Source of the DNA: Craterostigma plantagineum
Taxonomy: Eukaryota; Streptophyta; Magnoliopsida; Lamiales; Linderniaceae
Assembly (NCBI GenBank): GCA_027422505.1
Contig: JAPQWV010000050.1
Coordinates: 3,596,001-3,660,000 of the forward strand
Direction of reading: 5' to 3'
DNA length: 64,000 bases
Shown: positions 11,615 through 20,153 of the stretch, piece by piece
Layout: every line of letters begins with the position of its first letter
How positions within the stretch are numbered: position 1 is the stretch's first letter
Notes under the pieces: generated by a model
The model's database searches: none
What the model saw: the letters and a program-made list of their open reading frames with translations, nothing else
What the model was told of the DNA's origin: nothing
Position numbers and translations under genes: made by a program

Positions 11615-12680
11615 TCATAACTTGTCAAGGGAGATCGGGGACGGAGATGCGTATTCTAACCCGGCTTCGTACGGGCGGATTGAAAGCCACGTCAGCTTCG
11701 TCGTGTGTGAAATTTCTACGATCTCGTCGTCCACCTTGTTTATCAACCTAATGAATCTTGATTGGATAAGCTGTGGATGCTTTGTGCTGCAATCATCGCA
11801 CACCATGGGATTCATGACAGCCGTTGATGATGTCGAGCAATTGAGGACGACTTTGCTGACGCCAATCCTCTTCACCGTCCTCGATTCATAACCGCATACG
11901 AAGCATTCAGAGAAAGCCCGATAAATTGTTAACATCTGCATGTTCCAAATGCTGAAAATGTTCTCTTTAAGAGAATCCTTGACACACAGCTGTCTCAGGA
12001 TATCGTGAACGCCGCAAGTTCTGATTTCCCCCATATTCCCATTCGAACGAATATCATATTTCTGTCTATTAGATCTTCCAAACATTCCATGCCAACTTCT
12101 TCCAATCTTTTATTTTGATTTCTGATCGATGACCGCACAATTCCCTCGGCAATCCAATACTCGAAAAGCTCACATGCATCGATATTGCTGTCTTAGCATG
12201 CCTTGAGATGAATAGGCAGGTGATTATAACTGAGGTACAATATCACCAAGCAGCTCTCCTCAATCTCCAAATGATAGAATGAGTTCACATCATCCACCAC
12301 GGATTCCCAATATTCGCGGGTCAGATTATTAGGGTTAGAAAGGAGTCCACCGACTACGACGAGCGTGAGGGGAAGCCCTTTGCAGTTTTTTGCGATCTTC
12401 CTTCCAATCTCCTCCAATTCACTCGTCGATCTTCCCCCGTTTTTGCTAAAGGCTTTTTCGCTGAAGAGTTTCCACTGTTCTCCTCATCTAGAAAACTCAT
12501 TGGGTATATGTTACTACGAGCACTGGTTATACTGTCGGCTACGTTCATCAGCCTCGCCGTAACAATAATTCGACTTCTATTGTCATTATTCGGAAAGAAA
12601 GGCCTAAATTCTTCCCAAGCATCAATACCCCAGACATCGTCCATACCTTTGACCGAACAACTTTTGGTGCAAACGAGTTC
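11615..12680 (-). pseudogene. NLR (CC-NB-ARC-LRR) pseudogene fragment
   Basis: This is a broken paralogue of the intact NLR gene at 14009-16837. On the minus strand it has kinase-2 MDDVWGIDAWEEFRPFF and RNBS-B SRIIVTARLMNVAD (12560-12644). A frame change follows, then GLPLTLVVVGGLLSNPNN and HLEIEESCL (12193-12417), a stop near 12195, another break, and then GVHDILRQLCVKDSLKENIF and the linker SRFIRLINKVDDEIVEI (11615-12085). The LRR region and everything upstream of kinase-2 are missing. Towards its 5' side the homology stops at about 12680, where copia sequence begins abruptly. The shared sequence shows that it and the intact gene arose by local duplication. Confidence 0.9.
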
Positions 12681-13320
12681 CTACATCAACTTGCAGACAT
12701 TTTTACGAAGCCTTTGATAGGACCGATACTACAAGGTCTCTTAGCCAAGATGTCTGTAATGAATTTGTATTATCCATCTTGTGGGGGGTGTTGAAGCAAT
12801 CGCGTGAAGATCTCACAGAAGAAACTAAGAAGTCTGAGTTGAGTCAAATGAAGAAAAGCGAGGGAAAAATAAAGTAGTTGAAAGACGGGGGAAAAGGCCA
12901 GATATAAATACAGTGGCGGAGGCAGAAAGTCTCTGCAGTGGGGTCCAATTACCCACATTTTTTAGAAAATTTCATTTGGACCCCATACCCTCTATTTTAG
13001 AGAAATTTCACTGGGGTCCTTGTAGTGTATTTTTCTTCAATTTCAACCCTAACAATAAAAAATTACCTTATATATATAATAAAAAAATTAAATCCAGTGG
13101 GGTCCAATGACCCCACTGGTCCTCACGTGGCTCCGCCACTGTATAAATAGATGAATCAGTGCTTCTTCTCATTTTAAGCTTTTCACCTTTGTAATCGTTC
13201 ACGACTGTAAATCATACACCATCAATAAAGATTAGATTAACTCCAGTGGATGTAAGATTGTGAATAATCCGAACCACGTAAAGATTCTATGTTCATCCAA
13301 AATTCAATTCTGTTATCTTC
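12681..13320 (+). mobile_element. Ty1/copia 3' fragment: end of pol plus LTR
   Basis: The frame at 12682-12791 reads HQLADIFTKPLIGP, then LLAKMSVMNLYYPSCGGC and a stop, the usual C-terminus of copia pol after RNase H. A G-rich polypurine-like tract (TGGGGGG) precedes a probable LTR start, TGTTGAAG, at 12789. The LTR contains TATAAATA and AATAAAG signals and appears to end near 13320, where phosphatase homology begins. The 5' part of the element is gone. The exact LTR end is uncertain. Confidence 0.75.
12911..13141. mobile_element. hAT-like MITE, 231 bp, nested in the copia LTR
   Basis: Terminal inverted repeats CAGTGGCGGA and TCCGCCACTG bound the element, and an 8-bp target duplication TATAAATA flanks it at 12903-12910 and 13142-13149. 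Eight-base duplications and CAG-starting ends are typical of hAT elements. The target is the TATA box of the host LTR, so a TATA copy remains on each side. Confidence 0.9.
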
Positions 13321-13326
13321 GAAAGG

Positions 13327-13485
13327 CTGCCGAGGCAGGAGGCCTACTCGTGGATGCTATGATCAACGTTCAAGAAAGCCCGAGAGTCTGTACCGCTCAT
13401 GGTGGTTGAGAATGGCTGAAGTCCATGCATTGAATTGAGACAAGTCAGCTCAGAGTTGGTTGCTGCTGCAAAGGATGCTGATATG

Positions 13486-13573
<88 letters not shown>

Positions 13574-13889
13574 ATGGACACTGCTTAGTAGCATTCTGTA
13601 AAATTATCTATCATTGCGAATGCATGCGCGATTAGTAATAACGTGACCCACGTGATGTTATTGAAGGTTATTTTGGAAGGGATGGGGCGTTCTTTACACA
13701 CAATCTTCAACGCTAAATTTAAATGCGATGCTCTAAAGGTCAGTACTCGATTGCCAAGTAGATTCAATTTAAGTTTCTTGCATAATCTGATTTTTCTCTA
13801 TGGTTATACGATGATATGCAGCTAAGAATCAGCGGTTGGCTGCAAAGCTGATTAACGGGAATATATACGACTGTGTGCAGATTTGAACC
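13327..13889 (+). pseudogene. DUF89 damage-control phosphatase pseudogene, C-terminal exons
   Basis: DUF89 proteins are metal-dependent phosphatases that remove damaged phosphometabolites; plant forms occur alone or fused to pantothenate kinase 2. The segments are AAEAGGLLVDAMINVQESPR (13328-13390); after a frame change, LMVVENG, a TGA, SPCIELRQVSSELVAAAKDAD (13395-13488); then VILEGMGRSLHT and FNAKFKCDALK (13664-13738); then KNQRLAAKLINGNIYDCV near the C-terminus (13826-13880). The exons are separated by intron-like DNA holding a (CT)n tract. The internal TGA and frame change mark a pseudogene. The 5' part is absent; copia sequence lies immediately upstream. A second fragment of the same gene lies beyond the NLR gene, at about 18150. 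Confidence 0.75.
13490..13574. repeat. (CT)n microsatellite
   Basis: About 85 bp of CT dinucleotide repeat with two interrupting TAT triplets, in an intron-like part of the DUF89 pseudogene. Confidence 0.95.
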
Positions 13890-14008
13890 TGCTACTTAGT
13901 CATTGTGATAACGATTGATTAGCTGCCCATAATTACTAGTAAATACTTTGCACTTTCTCAATAATCAGAACAAGTTCAAAACCTTGTTGTTTTATTGGTC
14001 TAAATCAA

Positions 14009-16837
14009 TCATTCATGGATAACGTACGAGCTTTCAGTCACTGAACTCATCGTCCAAGGGGGTGTCCATAAGTTCACAAGAATCCCATTACCAAGGTCGT
14101 TTTGTTCCTCTTTTATCTGCTTAACCCAATCGACGACGGATTCACAGCAATCGTACACGAGTATAATGCGAAGGGTATCTATATCTTCGATGCCAAAAGG
14201 AAATTCCTTAAGCTCCTTCATGTCCTCAAGGCGAAGCATCTCAAGAGCGGGAAAGTTACTAGCCTGAGTAGTCTCTCCTCTCCAAGCCATGACATCTAAA
14301 TCATCAAGTTTTAGGTACTTCAATTGCGGAAATTGCCCTTCCACCATGCACCACTCTTCCCCGACAAAGGCTTTGTCGTATATCTTAAGCACTTGGAGGT
14401 TCGGCAGCGAACCGATCACCGTCATGTCTTCCCAGCAGAGTCCACAACCTCCTAAACGCAAATCCTTCAGCGAGTCTGGGAAGGCGATGTTTTCCAAGCG
14501 CAAAGTGCAATAACGAACAGACAGTCTCAAGGATCGAAGCTTATGCAGAAGTGCAAGATTTTTGAGGCAGTAGTATCCGCCTAGTTCTTCGTCACCTTTT
14601 GAGTAGTGAGCCTCCAATTCGACTAGATTTGGGATCCTTCTTACGACTTCCTCCGTCCACTTGATGTTTTTAACCTTACGAAGTGTTTGTAGATGGCTCA
14701 ATACGATGAACTTCTGCTTGTCCGTCGGTTCGGGCAACGTGCCAACGCGTATATGCACTTTCCTAAGTTGTGGCATCTCCCATATTCTCGATAATAGCTC
14801 TTTCCCCTGCTCAAGCTCTCCGTGCAAGACCATTAGATTCCAAAGTAGAGAGATGGGGGACGGAGATGTGTATCTTGATAACCACCACTCCCAACTATAT
14901 TTGTTGTTCATTAAAAGCCACGTCAGCTTCGTCGTGTGTGGGATTTCTACGATCTCGCCGTCCACCTTCTCTATCAACCTAATGAATCTTGATTTGATAA
15001 GCCGTGGATGCTTTGTGCTGCAATCGTCGCACACCATGGGATTCATGACAGCCGTTGATAGACCGTAGAGGCGGACTTCGCAGACGCCAATCCTCTTCGT
15101 CGTGTTCGTCGTCGTTCCATCACGGCATCCGAAGCATAAACCCTTGAATATATGGTTGCCCACCTTGTTTATCAACCTAATGAATCTTGATTTGATATTC
15201 GTGATAGCCGTTGATGATGTCGAGCAATTGACCTCGTTGACACCAATCCTCTTCGTCGTCCTCGTTGTTCGATCACGGCATACGAAGCATGAACTCGCAG
15301 AGAAACCCGGATAAATTGTTAACATCTGCATATTCAATGTGGTAAAAATGTTCTCTTTAAGAGATTCCTTGACGCACAGTTGCCTCAGTATATCGTGAAC
15401 GCCGCAAGCTCTGATTTCCCCCATCCTCCCCAGCTTTCGAACGAATATCATGTTTCTACCAATTAGATCTTCCAAGTATTCCATGGCAACTTCTTCCAAA
15501 GTCTTATTATCATTTCTGGCCGACGGCCGCACAATTCCCTCGGCAATCCAAAACTCAACAAGCTTAGACGCTTTGATATCGTAGTCTTCGGGAAATTCTT
15601 TCAATCGAAGGAAGCATGCCTTGAGATGAATGGGCAGGTGACTGTAGCTGAGGGACAATGTCTTCAAGCAGCTTTCCTCAATCTCCAAATGATAGAATGA
15701 GTTCACGTCTTCTGCAACGGATTCCCAATATTCGCGATGCAGATTATTAGGGTTCGAAAGGAGTCCACCGACCACGACGAGCGTGAGGGGAAGCCCTTTG
15801 CAGTTTTTTGCGATCTTCCTTCCAATCTCCTCCAATTCGCTCGTCGACCTTCCCCCGTTTTTGCCAAACGCTTTTTCACTAAATAATTTCCAACTGTTCC
15901 CCTCATCTAATAAACCCATCGTGTAAATATTAGCACGAGCGCTTATACTGTCGGCTACGTTCATCAGCCTCGTCGTCACAATAATTCGACTTCTATTCTG
16001 ATTATTCGGAAAGAAAGGCCTAAATTTGTCCCAAGCATCAATACCCCAAACATCGTCCATAACAATCAGATACCTCCTACGACATAACTTTTGGTACAAA
16101 CGTGTTCCTAAATCATCATCAGCACCATCAATAACTCCATCTTTTTTGAGACCCAAAAGAATATTCTGCACGTCGTACTCCTGCGATAGTGTGATCCAAA
16201 TACGAACGCTGAAGTGCTCAACGATGAGTTTCTTATCGAAGGTATTGCGAGCGACGGTCGTCTTGCCAATACCTCCCATTCCTACGATAGGGATGACTTG
16301 TAGGCTACGCTCGTTTCCAGTGAGTCGATCCATTACCTCTAACACACGATCTTCGAGCCCCACCGCCTTCTCACCGCTCGAATCAGAGGTTGCAAGAGGG
16401 GAGTTGCTAATACGCGGTCGTCGATCTGCCCCAATATCATGGTTTTCCTCTCCGAATTTCGTCAGCTCTTGATTTATCGACTCGATCTTTTCAATCAACA
16501 GTTGCAGATCTTGATAGAACGACGAGCTCATCCTCTCACCGATCTGATCGTCGGGGTGTCCTTCAGTGCGCAGTCGATCTACGACATACTTGTCGAATAG
16601 ATCTTCTAAATCGTGAACGACTTCGCTGATCTGCAGTTTAACCGCCAGCTCGCGGAGTAGTTCGTTGGTAGTTGATATTTTCGAGTGAATTTCGAGAAAT
16701 TCTTGCAAGAAAGTGAGCTTCTGCTGCAGCTCTTCGATCTGAGACATGTCTGGGATCATCCAGCGACGAGAAGGCACAAGAACGTTGTCCAAGGAAGTCA
16801 AAAGAGAGAGTACAGAGGCATAAGCTGCTACGGCCAT
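14009..16837 (-). CDS. CC-NB-ARC-LRR disease resistance protein (R1-like NLR), 942 aa
   Basis: An intracellular immune receptor of the CNL class. The single open exon runs from the ATG at 16837. An Rx-type coiled coil occupies residues 1-130. The NB-ARC follows with P-loop GMGGIGKTT (186-194), kinase-2 LIVMDDVW (257-264), RNBS-B SRIIVTTR (283-290), GLPL (348-351), an RNBS-D-like FLRLKEFPEDYD (409-420) and VHD (480-482) in place of the usual MHD. Leucine-rich repeats of irregular spacing fill the C-terminal third (for example LVELEAH, LRSLRLSV, LKDLRLGGC, LQVLKIYD, LKYLKLDDL). No signal peptide is seen. Between the ARC2 and LRR parts, a Cys-containing segment ending in KSRFIRLI occurs twice; the pseudogene paralogue has it once. 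The closest known type by architecture is the R1/late-blight homologue group of asterids. Function is inferred from motifs; the target pathogen cannot be told. Confidence 0.93.
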   Translation of the reverse strand: MAVAAYASVLSLLTSLDNVLVPSRRWMIPDMSQIEELQQKLTFLQEFLEIHSKISTTNELLRELAVKLQISEVVHDLEDLFDKYVVDRLRTEGHPDDQIGERMSSSFYQDLQLLIEKIESINQELTKFGEENHDIGADRRPRISNSPLATSDSSGEKAVGLEDRVLEVMDRLTGNERSLQVIPIVGMGGIGKTTVARNTFDKKLIVEHFSVRIWITLSQEYDVQNILLGLKKDGVIDGADDDLGTRLYQKLCRRRYLIVMDDVWGIDAWDKFRPFFPNNQNRSRIIVTTRLMNVADSISARANIYTMGLLDEGNSWKLFSEKAFGKNGGRSTSELEEIGRKIAKNCKGLPLTLVVVGGLLSNPNNLHREYWESVAEDVNSFYHLEIEESCLKTLSLSYSHLPIHLKACFLRLKEFPEDYDIKASKLVEFWIAEGIVRPSARNDNKTLEEVAMEYLEDLIGRNMIFVRKLGRMGEIRACGVHDILRQLCVKESLKENIFTTLNMQMLTIYPGFSASSCFVCRDRTTRTTKRIGVNEVNCSTSSTAITNIKSRFIRLINKVGNHIFKGLCFGCRDGTTTNTTKRIGVCEVRLYGLSTAVMNPMVCDDCSTKHPRLIKSRFIRLIEKVDGEIVEIPHTTKLTWLLMNNKYSWEWWLSRYTSPSPISLLWNLMVLHGELEQGKELLSRIWEMPQLRKVHIRVGTLPEPTDKQKFIVLSHLQTLRKVKNIKWTEEVVRRIPNLVELEAHYSKGDEELGGYYCLKNLALLHKLRSLRLSVRYCTLRLENIAFPDSLKDLRLGGCGLCWEDMTVIGSLPNLQVLKIYDKAFVGEEWCMVEGQFPQLKYLKLDDLDVMAWRGETTQASNFPALEMLRLEDMKELKEFPFGIEDIDTLRIILVYDCCESVVDWVKQIKEEQNDLGNGILVNLWTPPWTMSSVTESSYVIHE
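14892..15330 (-). repeat. Internal tandem duplication within the NLR linker
   Basis: Two related segments, each running from a C(F)xCRD-TT-TTKRIGV motif to KSRFIRLI-KV, are arranged head to tail in the reading frame. The adjacent pseudogene at 11615-12085 carries only one. Confidence 0.75.
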
Positions 16838-17114
16838 TACTACATCAGCGATGAATGGACGGAATTGTATGAAGCAAATGGATAGAGTGATAATAATTCA
16901 ACGCACTGACGATTTAGTGGTTCAGAGAGACAATGATTGAGTTAAAAGAAATATCTCTTCTATAGTACTCTTAATGAATTTAAAGCATATCCATCCACTC
17001 GAGTATATGTCGCGACTCGTAAAGCATAACTGTCGGTGACTCGGTGTATAATAGTAGATTGATACTACTACGAATTAAGTATTAATAAAAAAAATAATAA
17101 AATTGTTATAAACA

Positions 17115-17145
17115 CTAGCACACCCAATGTGACATTGGGTGTTCA
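17115..17145 (-). mobile_element. Helitron-like 3' terminus on the minus strand
   Basis: Read on the minus strand, a hairpin CACCCAATGT/ACATTGGGTG is followed by TGCTAG and T, the arrangement of a Helitron 3' end. The element would extend to the right; its 5' end was not located. Confidence 0.5.
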
Positions 17146-17223
17146 GATTTCGGATAAAAACGAAAAAATCGGCCGAATAAAAAATAATCGAACTGAACCT
17201 CAAACCTTAATGTAAATCGCGGG

Positions 17224-17649
17224 TGTTACGTCTTTAGTTTATTATCCTATAATTAGTATATAAGAGTCATGGTAGTTAGTTGATATTGTCCTATTCTCTT
17301 GTCAGTTAGTAGTGGGTAAATTAGTGGAGTTAGTGGTCACGAAGGGTTTCACTTAGGAAGTTGGTTTTGCTTAAGTTATTATAAGTATATTAGTAAGGAC
17401 GTACAATGTAGGCGGGGCAGAAGGAAAATTAATTGAATCGTCTTCGTTTACTCTAATCGCTTTCTCTATATTTCGTACAACCCATCTTCTACTTCATCTC
17501 TCTCGTTCTTTTGCATTATTCTATCTTCACTCTCACAATTGGTCGTAACAAGAACAAAGGTAAGGCTCGAGAGCTTTTCCATCTGTCTCACGATAGTATT
17601 CTGGGAAGTTACGAGAGCAATCAACGTCTCACTCGATCAACACATAACA
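17224..17649 (+). mobile_element. Probable solo LTR, 426 bp
   Basis: The segment starts TGTTACG and ends CATAACA, and is flanked by GCGGG on both sides (17219-17223 and 17650-17654), as expected for a 5-bp retrotransposon target duplication. No internal coding region is present, so it reads as a solo LTR left by recombination. An internal CGTAACA lies at 17543-17549, so a shorter LTR is possible, but only the longer one has a matching duplication. Confidence 0.65.
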
Positions 17650-18149
17650 GCGGGTGACCATGTTTTCGGTTACGGTTTGGAAAGGCCGAGCTAATTTTGG
17701 TTCCAATCCGGTCTAATTTTCATTTTCTAATTGAACATTGCATTTTTTAAAAATTTAAAATTAAACTTTGAAAGAGATTCGAGATAAATTGAATATAGAT
17801 TCAAGAACGATTTTAAGAATCATAGTGCGGGATAATCAAAATCAATTCCCGATTTTATGGAAAAAACATAAAATGATACTATGGTCGTAAATGATTAAAA
17901 ATTACGTTTGGCGAAAAATAAAATTATTTATAAACTGTATGCTAATGTATGATGAATAATTATAATTTTAGATAGTTTTGTGGTGGGAAAGAAACTAATA
18001 ATAATTAAAATTTTAAAAGTTGATTAGTTTTATAGTATTATTAAAAGGTTATCTAGTTTTGTAATTCAAGTTTTAAAACTAAACTATTTATGTCATTGTC
18101 TCGTGATCTTATGATTAAATCACCATTGGGAAAGCACATATTAACAATA

Positions 18150-18345
18150 GTGTAAGCCATGTGAATTGTGATGTTATTGAAGGTTGTTTTGGAAGGATTG
18201 GGTCGTTCTTTACACACAAAATTCAAACGCGAAATTCAAATGGTTATGCTCTAACGGCCAGTCTTGATCGCCTTGTAGATTCAATTTAGTTTTCCTGCAG
18301 AATCTGTTTTTTTTTTTTCTATGATTGAATATACGATACGAGACA
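18150..18345 (+). pseudogene. Second DUF89 phosphatase gene fragment
   Basis: Nucleotide similarity to 13640-13830 is plain: both have TGATGTTATTGAAGGTT, GGTCGTTCTTTACACACA and the intron tail with a T-run and TATGATTGAATATACGAT-like sequence. The coding part is reduced to VVLEGLGRS with a frame change after it. Together with the fragment upstream of the NLR gene it brackets that gene. Confidence 0.7.
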
Positions 18346-18466
18346 TGATATGTGTTTGTGCAATTCCAAATAACAAGAACGTAACGTCATTCATCACAAG
18401 CCATCGATATGGTCGTTAACCATGTCAATAACAATATTTTCCCACCGCAAATCTAAATGCTACAGG

Positions 18467-19062
18467 AAGGGGTTGGCATCGGGTCGGGTATCCGGGTATT
18501 GGGTAAAATGGGTTCGGACTTCGAGTAGTTCACTTCAGGTTAAGATTTGCACAACCCGAACCCGACCCGATCTACTGCGGGTACCCGCTTGTCGAGTATA
18601 TTTCGCGTTCGGTTACCCGACGTTGGGTACCCGATTTTGAATTGAAAAAATATGAGTAAAATATTATAACATATTATTATATCCATCTTATATATTAAAT
18701 ATCGCTTATAATATTTGGATGGTTTATTTCAATAAACTTGTTAATTATGCAATTAAAATAAGAAATTAATTGAAATATTATCTAAAACTTTAACATCACT
18801 CACGCTGGATATTGATATCTAGATATGCAATTACATTTTTTTATGTTTATGCATAAAAACTAATAAATTTTTTTAAATTAATTTGTCGGGTACCCGAATA
18901 ACCCGATCGGGTAGTAAATTACTACCCGATACCCGATCCGATTAATAATTATCGGGTACCGGATAACACGATACCGTCAATAACCCGAATTACCCAACCC
19001 GAACTACCCGAACCCGATCGGATTCGGAAACCCGAATACCCGAACCCGAACGCCAACCCCGA
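18467..19062. mobile_element. hAT-like non-autonomous element, 596 bp
   Basis: The ends form inverted repeats around GGGGTTGGC and GCCAACCCC and continue into GGGTATCCGGGTATTGGG-like and CCCGAATACCCGAACCCG-like runs. An 8-bp direct repeat, GCTACAGG, flanks it (18459-18466 and 19063-19070). Both subterminal regions are rich in CGGGTACCCGA-type words while the centre is AT-rich. No coding capacity. Confidence 0.8.
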
Positions 19063-19676
19063 GCTACAGGTATTTTTAAATTAAATAAATAAAATAGATT
19101 TCAGAGAAAATAAATTAGTAGATAAATAATTAATAAACTTGACCAAGCGTAACGTACGAACCTAAGCTATGAATCTGTAATTACTCAACACACAACAGTG
19201 GCTGTGAGCACGTCACTGATTCGGGCTATTTTAAAAAATAAGATTACTTTTGGTTTCTTTTTAAAAAAAGGGAACTTGACCGAGTCAATTAAAAAAAGAG
19301 GAACATGTTTCCTTAATTAACTAAACCCCTAATTAATACCTAAATAAAAAAAAAGAAATATATATATAAAATAAAAAAAGAAAACGCACCAACCTCATTG
19401 ATTAATGCACCCACGAAGCACCAAAACGAGATCTTGAAGGAAAAACGAGTTGAAGCATCCGCCGAAATCGAAACACCCAAGCTCCAAGAATCCCAATTTC
19501 GTTCTTGAACGCATATACAGTAAGTTTCGTTCATGTTAACGCCGTTACAAGTATATATTATCGGGCATTGTAATTTCCGTTCATGTTAATGACATTTACA
19601 TTTCGAGCATCGGGTATTAGATTTTCGAAGGTTTGGGTAGTTATGGGTAGCATTTTAACCTTAGATCTGTGCGAAT

Positions 19677-20110
19677 TTGCAGAAAATTTTCGTTTTCCGA
19701 TTATTCGAGTCTGTTATTCGAGTTTACGTTGACTCGAAAAGTCACTCGGATAAGTTGTTTTGGCAACATACGAATCGTACATCAAACTCGAATAAACTCG
19801 GAAACTTTACTCGATTAATACAACTGTTTATGAAATTTTACACTTACATGTTATTCGGATATGTTATTCGAGTTAAACGTACACTCGAATGTCTTACTCG
19901 AATAATTTTGTTTCCGAATATTTTATTTACTCGAATAACTCGTTTGCAATAAAAGTTGATTTATTCCATTTATTTCTTCGATAACAACTTATCGAGTGTC
20001 TTCAAAATCTTAACACTCGAAGACTCTATTCGAGTTGTTTTACTACTCGAATGGTTTACTCGATTAATTTCAACTTTTCGAATATTGAAATTATTCGAAT
20101 AATGCATATT
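19677..20110. repeat. Left subterminal TTCGAGT/ACTCGAA motif array of the MULE
   Basis: More than fifteen copies of TTCGAGT, ACTCGAA or close variants (often within TTATTCGAGT) fall in about 430 bp just inside the left end and upstream of the transposase start. The same motif fills 22540-23460 and 26650-27400. Confidence 0.85.
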
Positions 20111-20153
20111 GCAATTAAATTTTATTAACAATGATTTGTTTCATATGCAGGTT

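Noticed and set aside
13435..13635. Plus-strand open frame of 66 codons with long Ser/Leu run
   Set aside because: It is a translation of the CT microsatellite; only its first residues match the DUF89 fragment.
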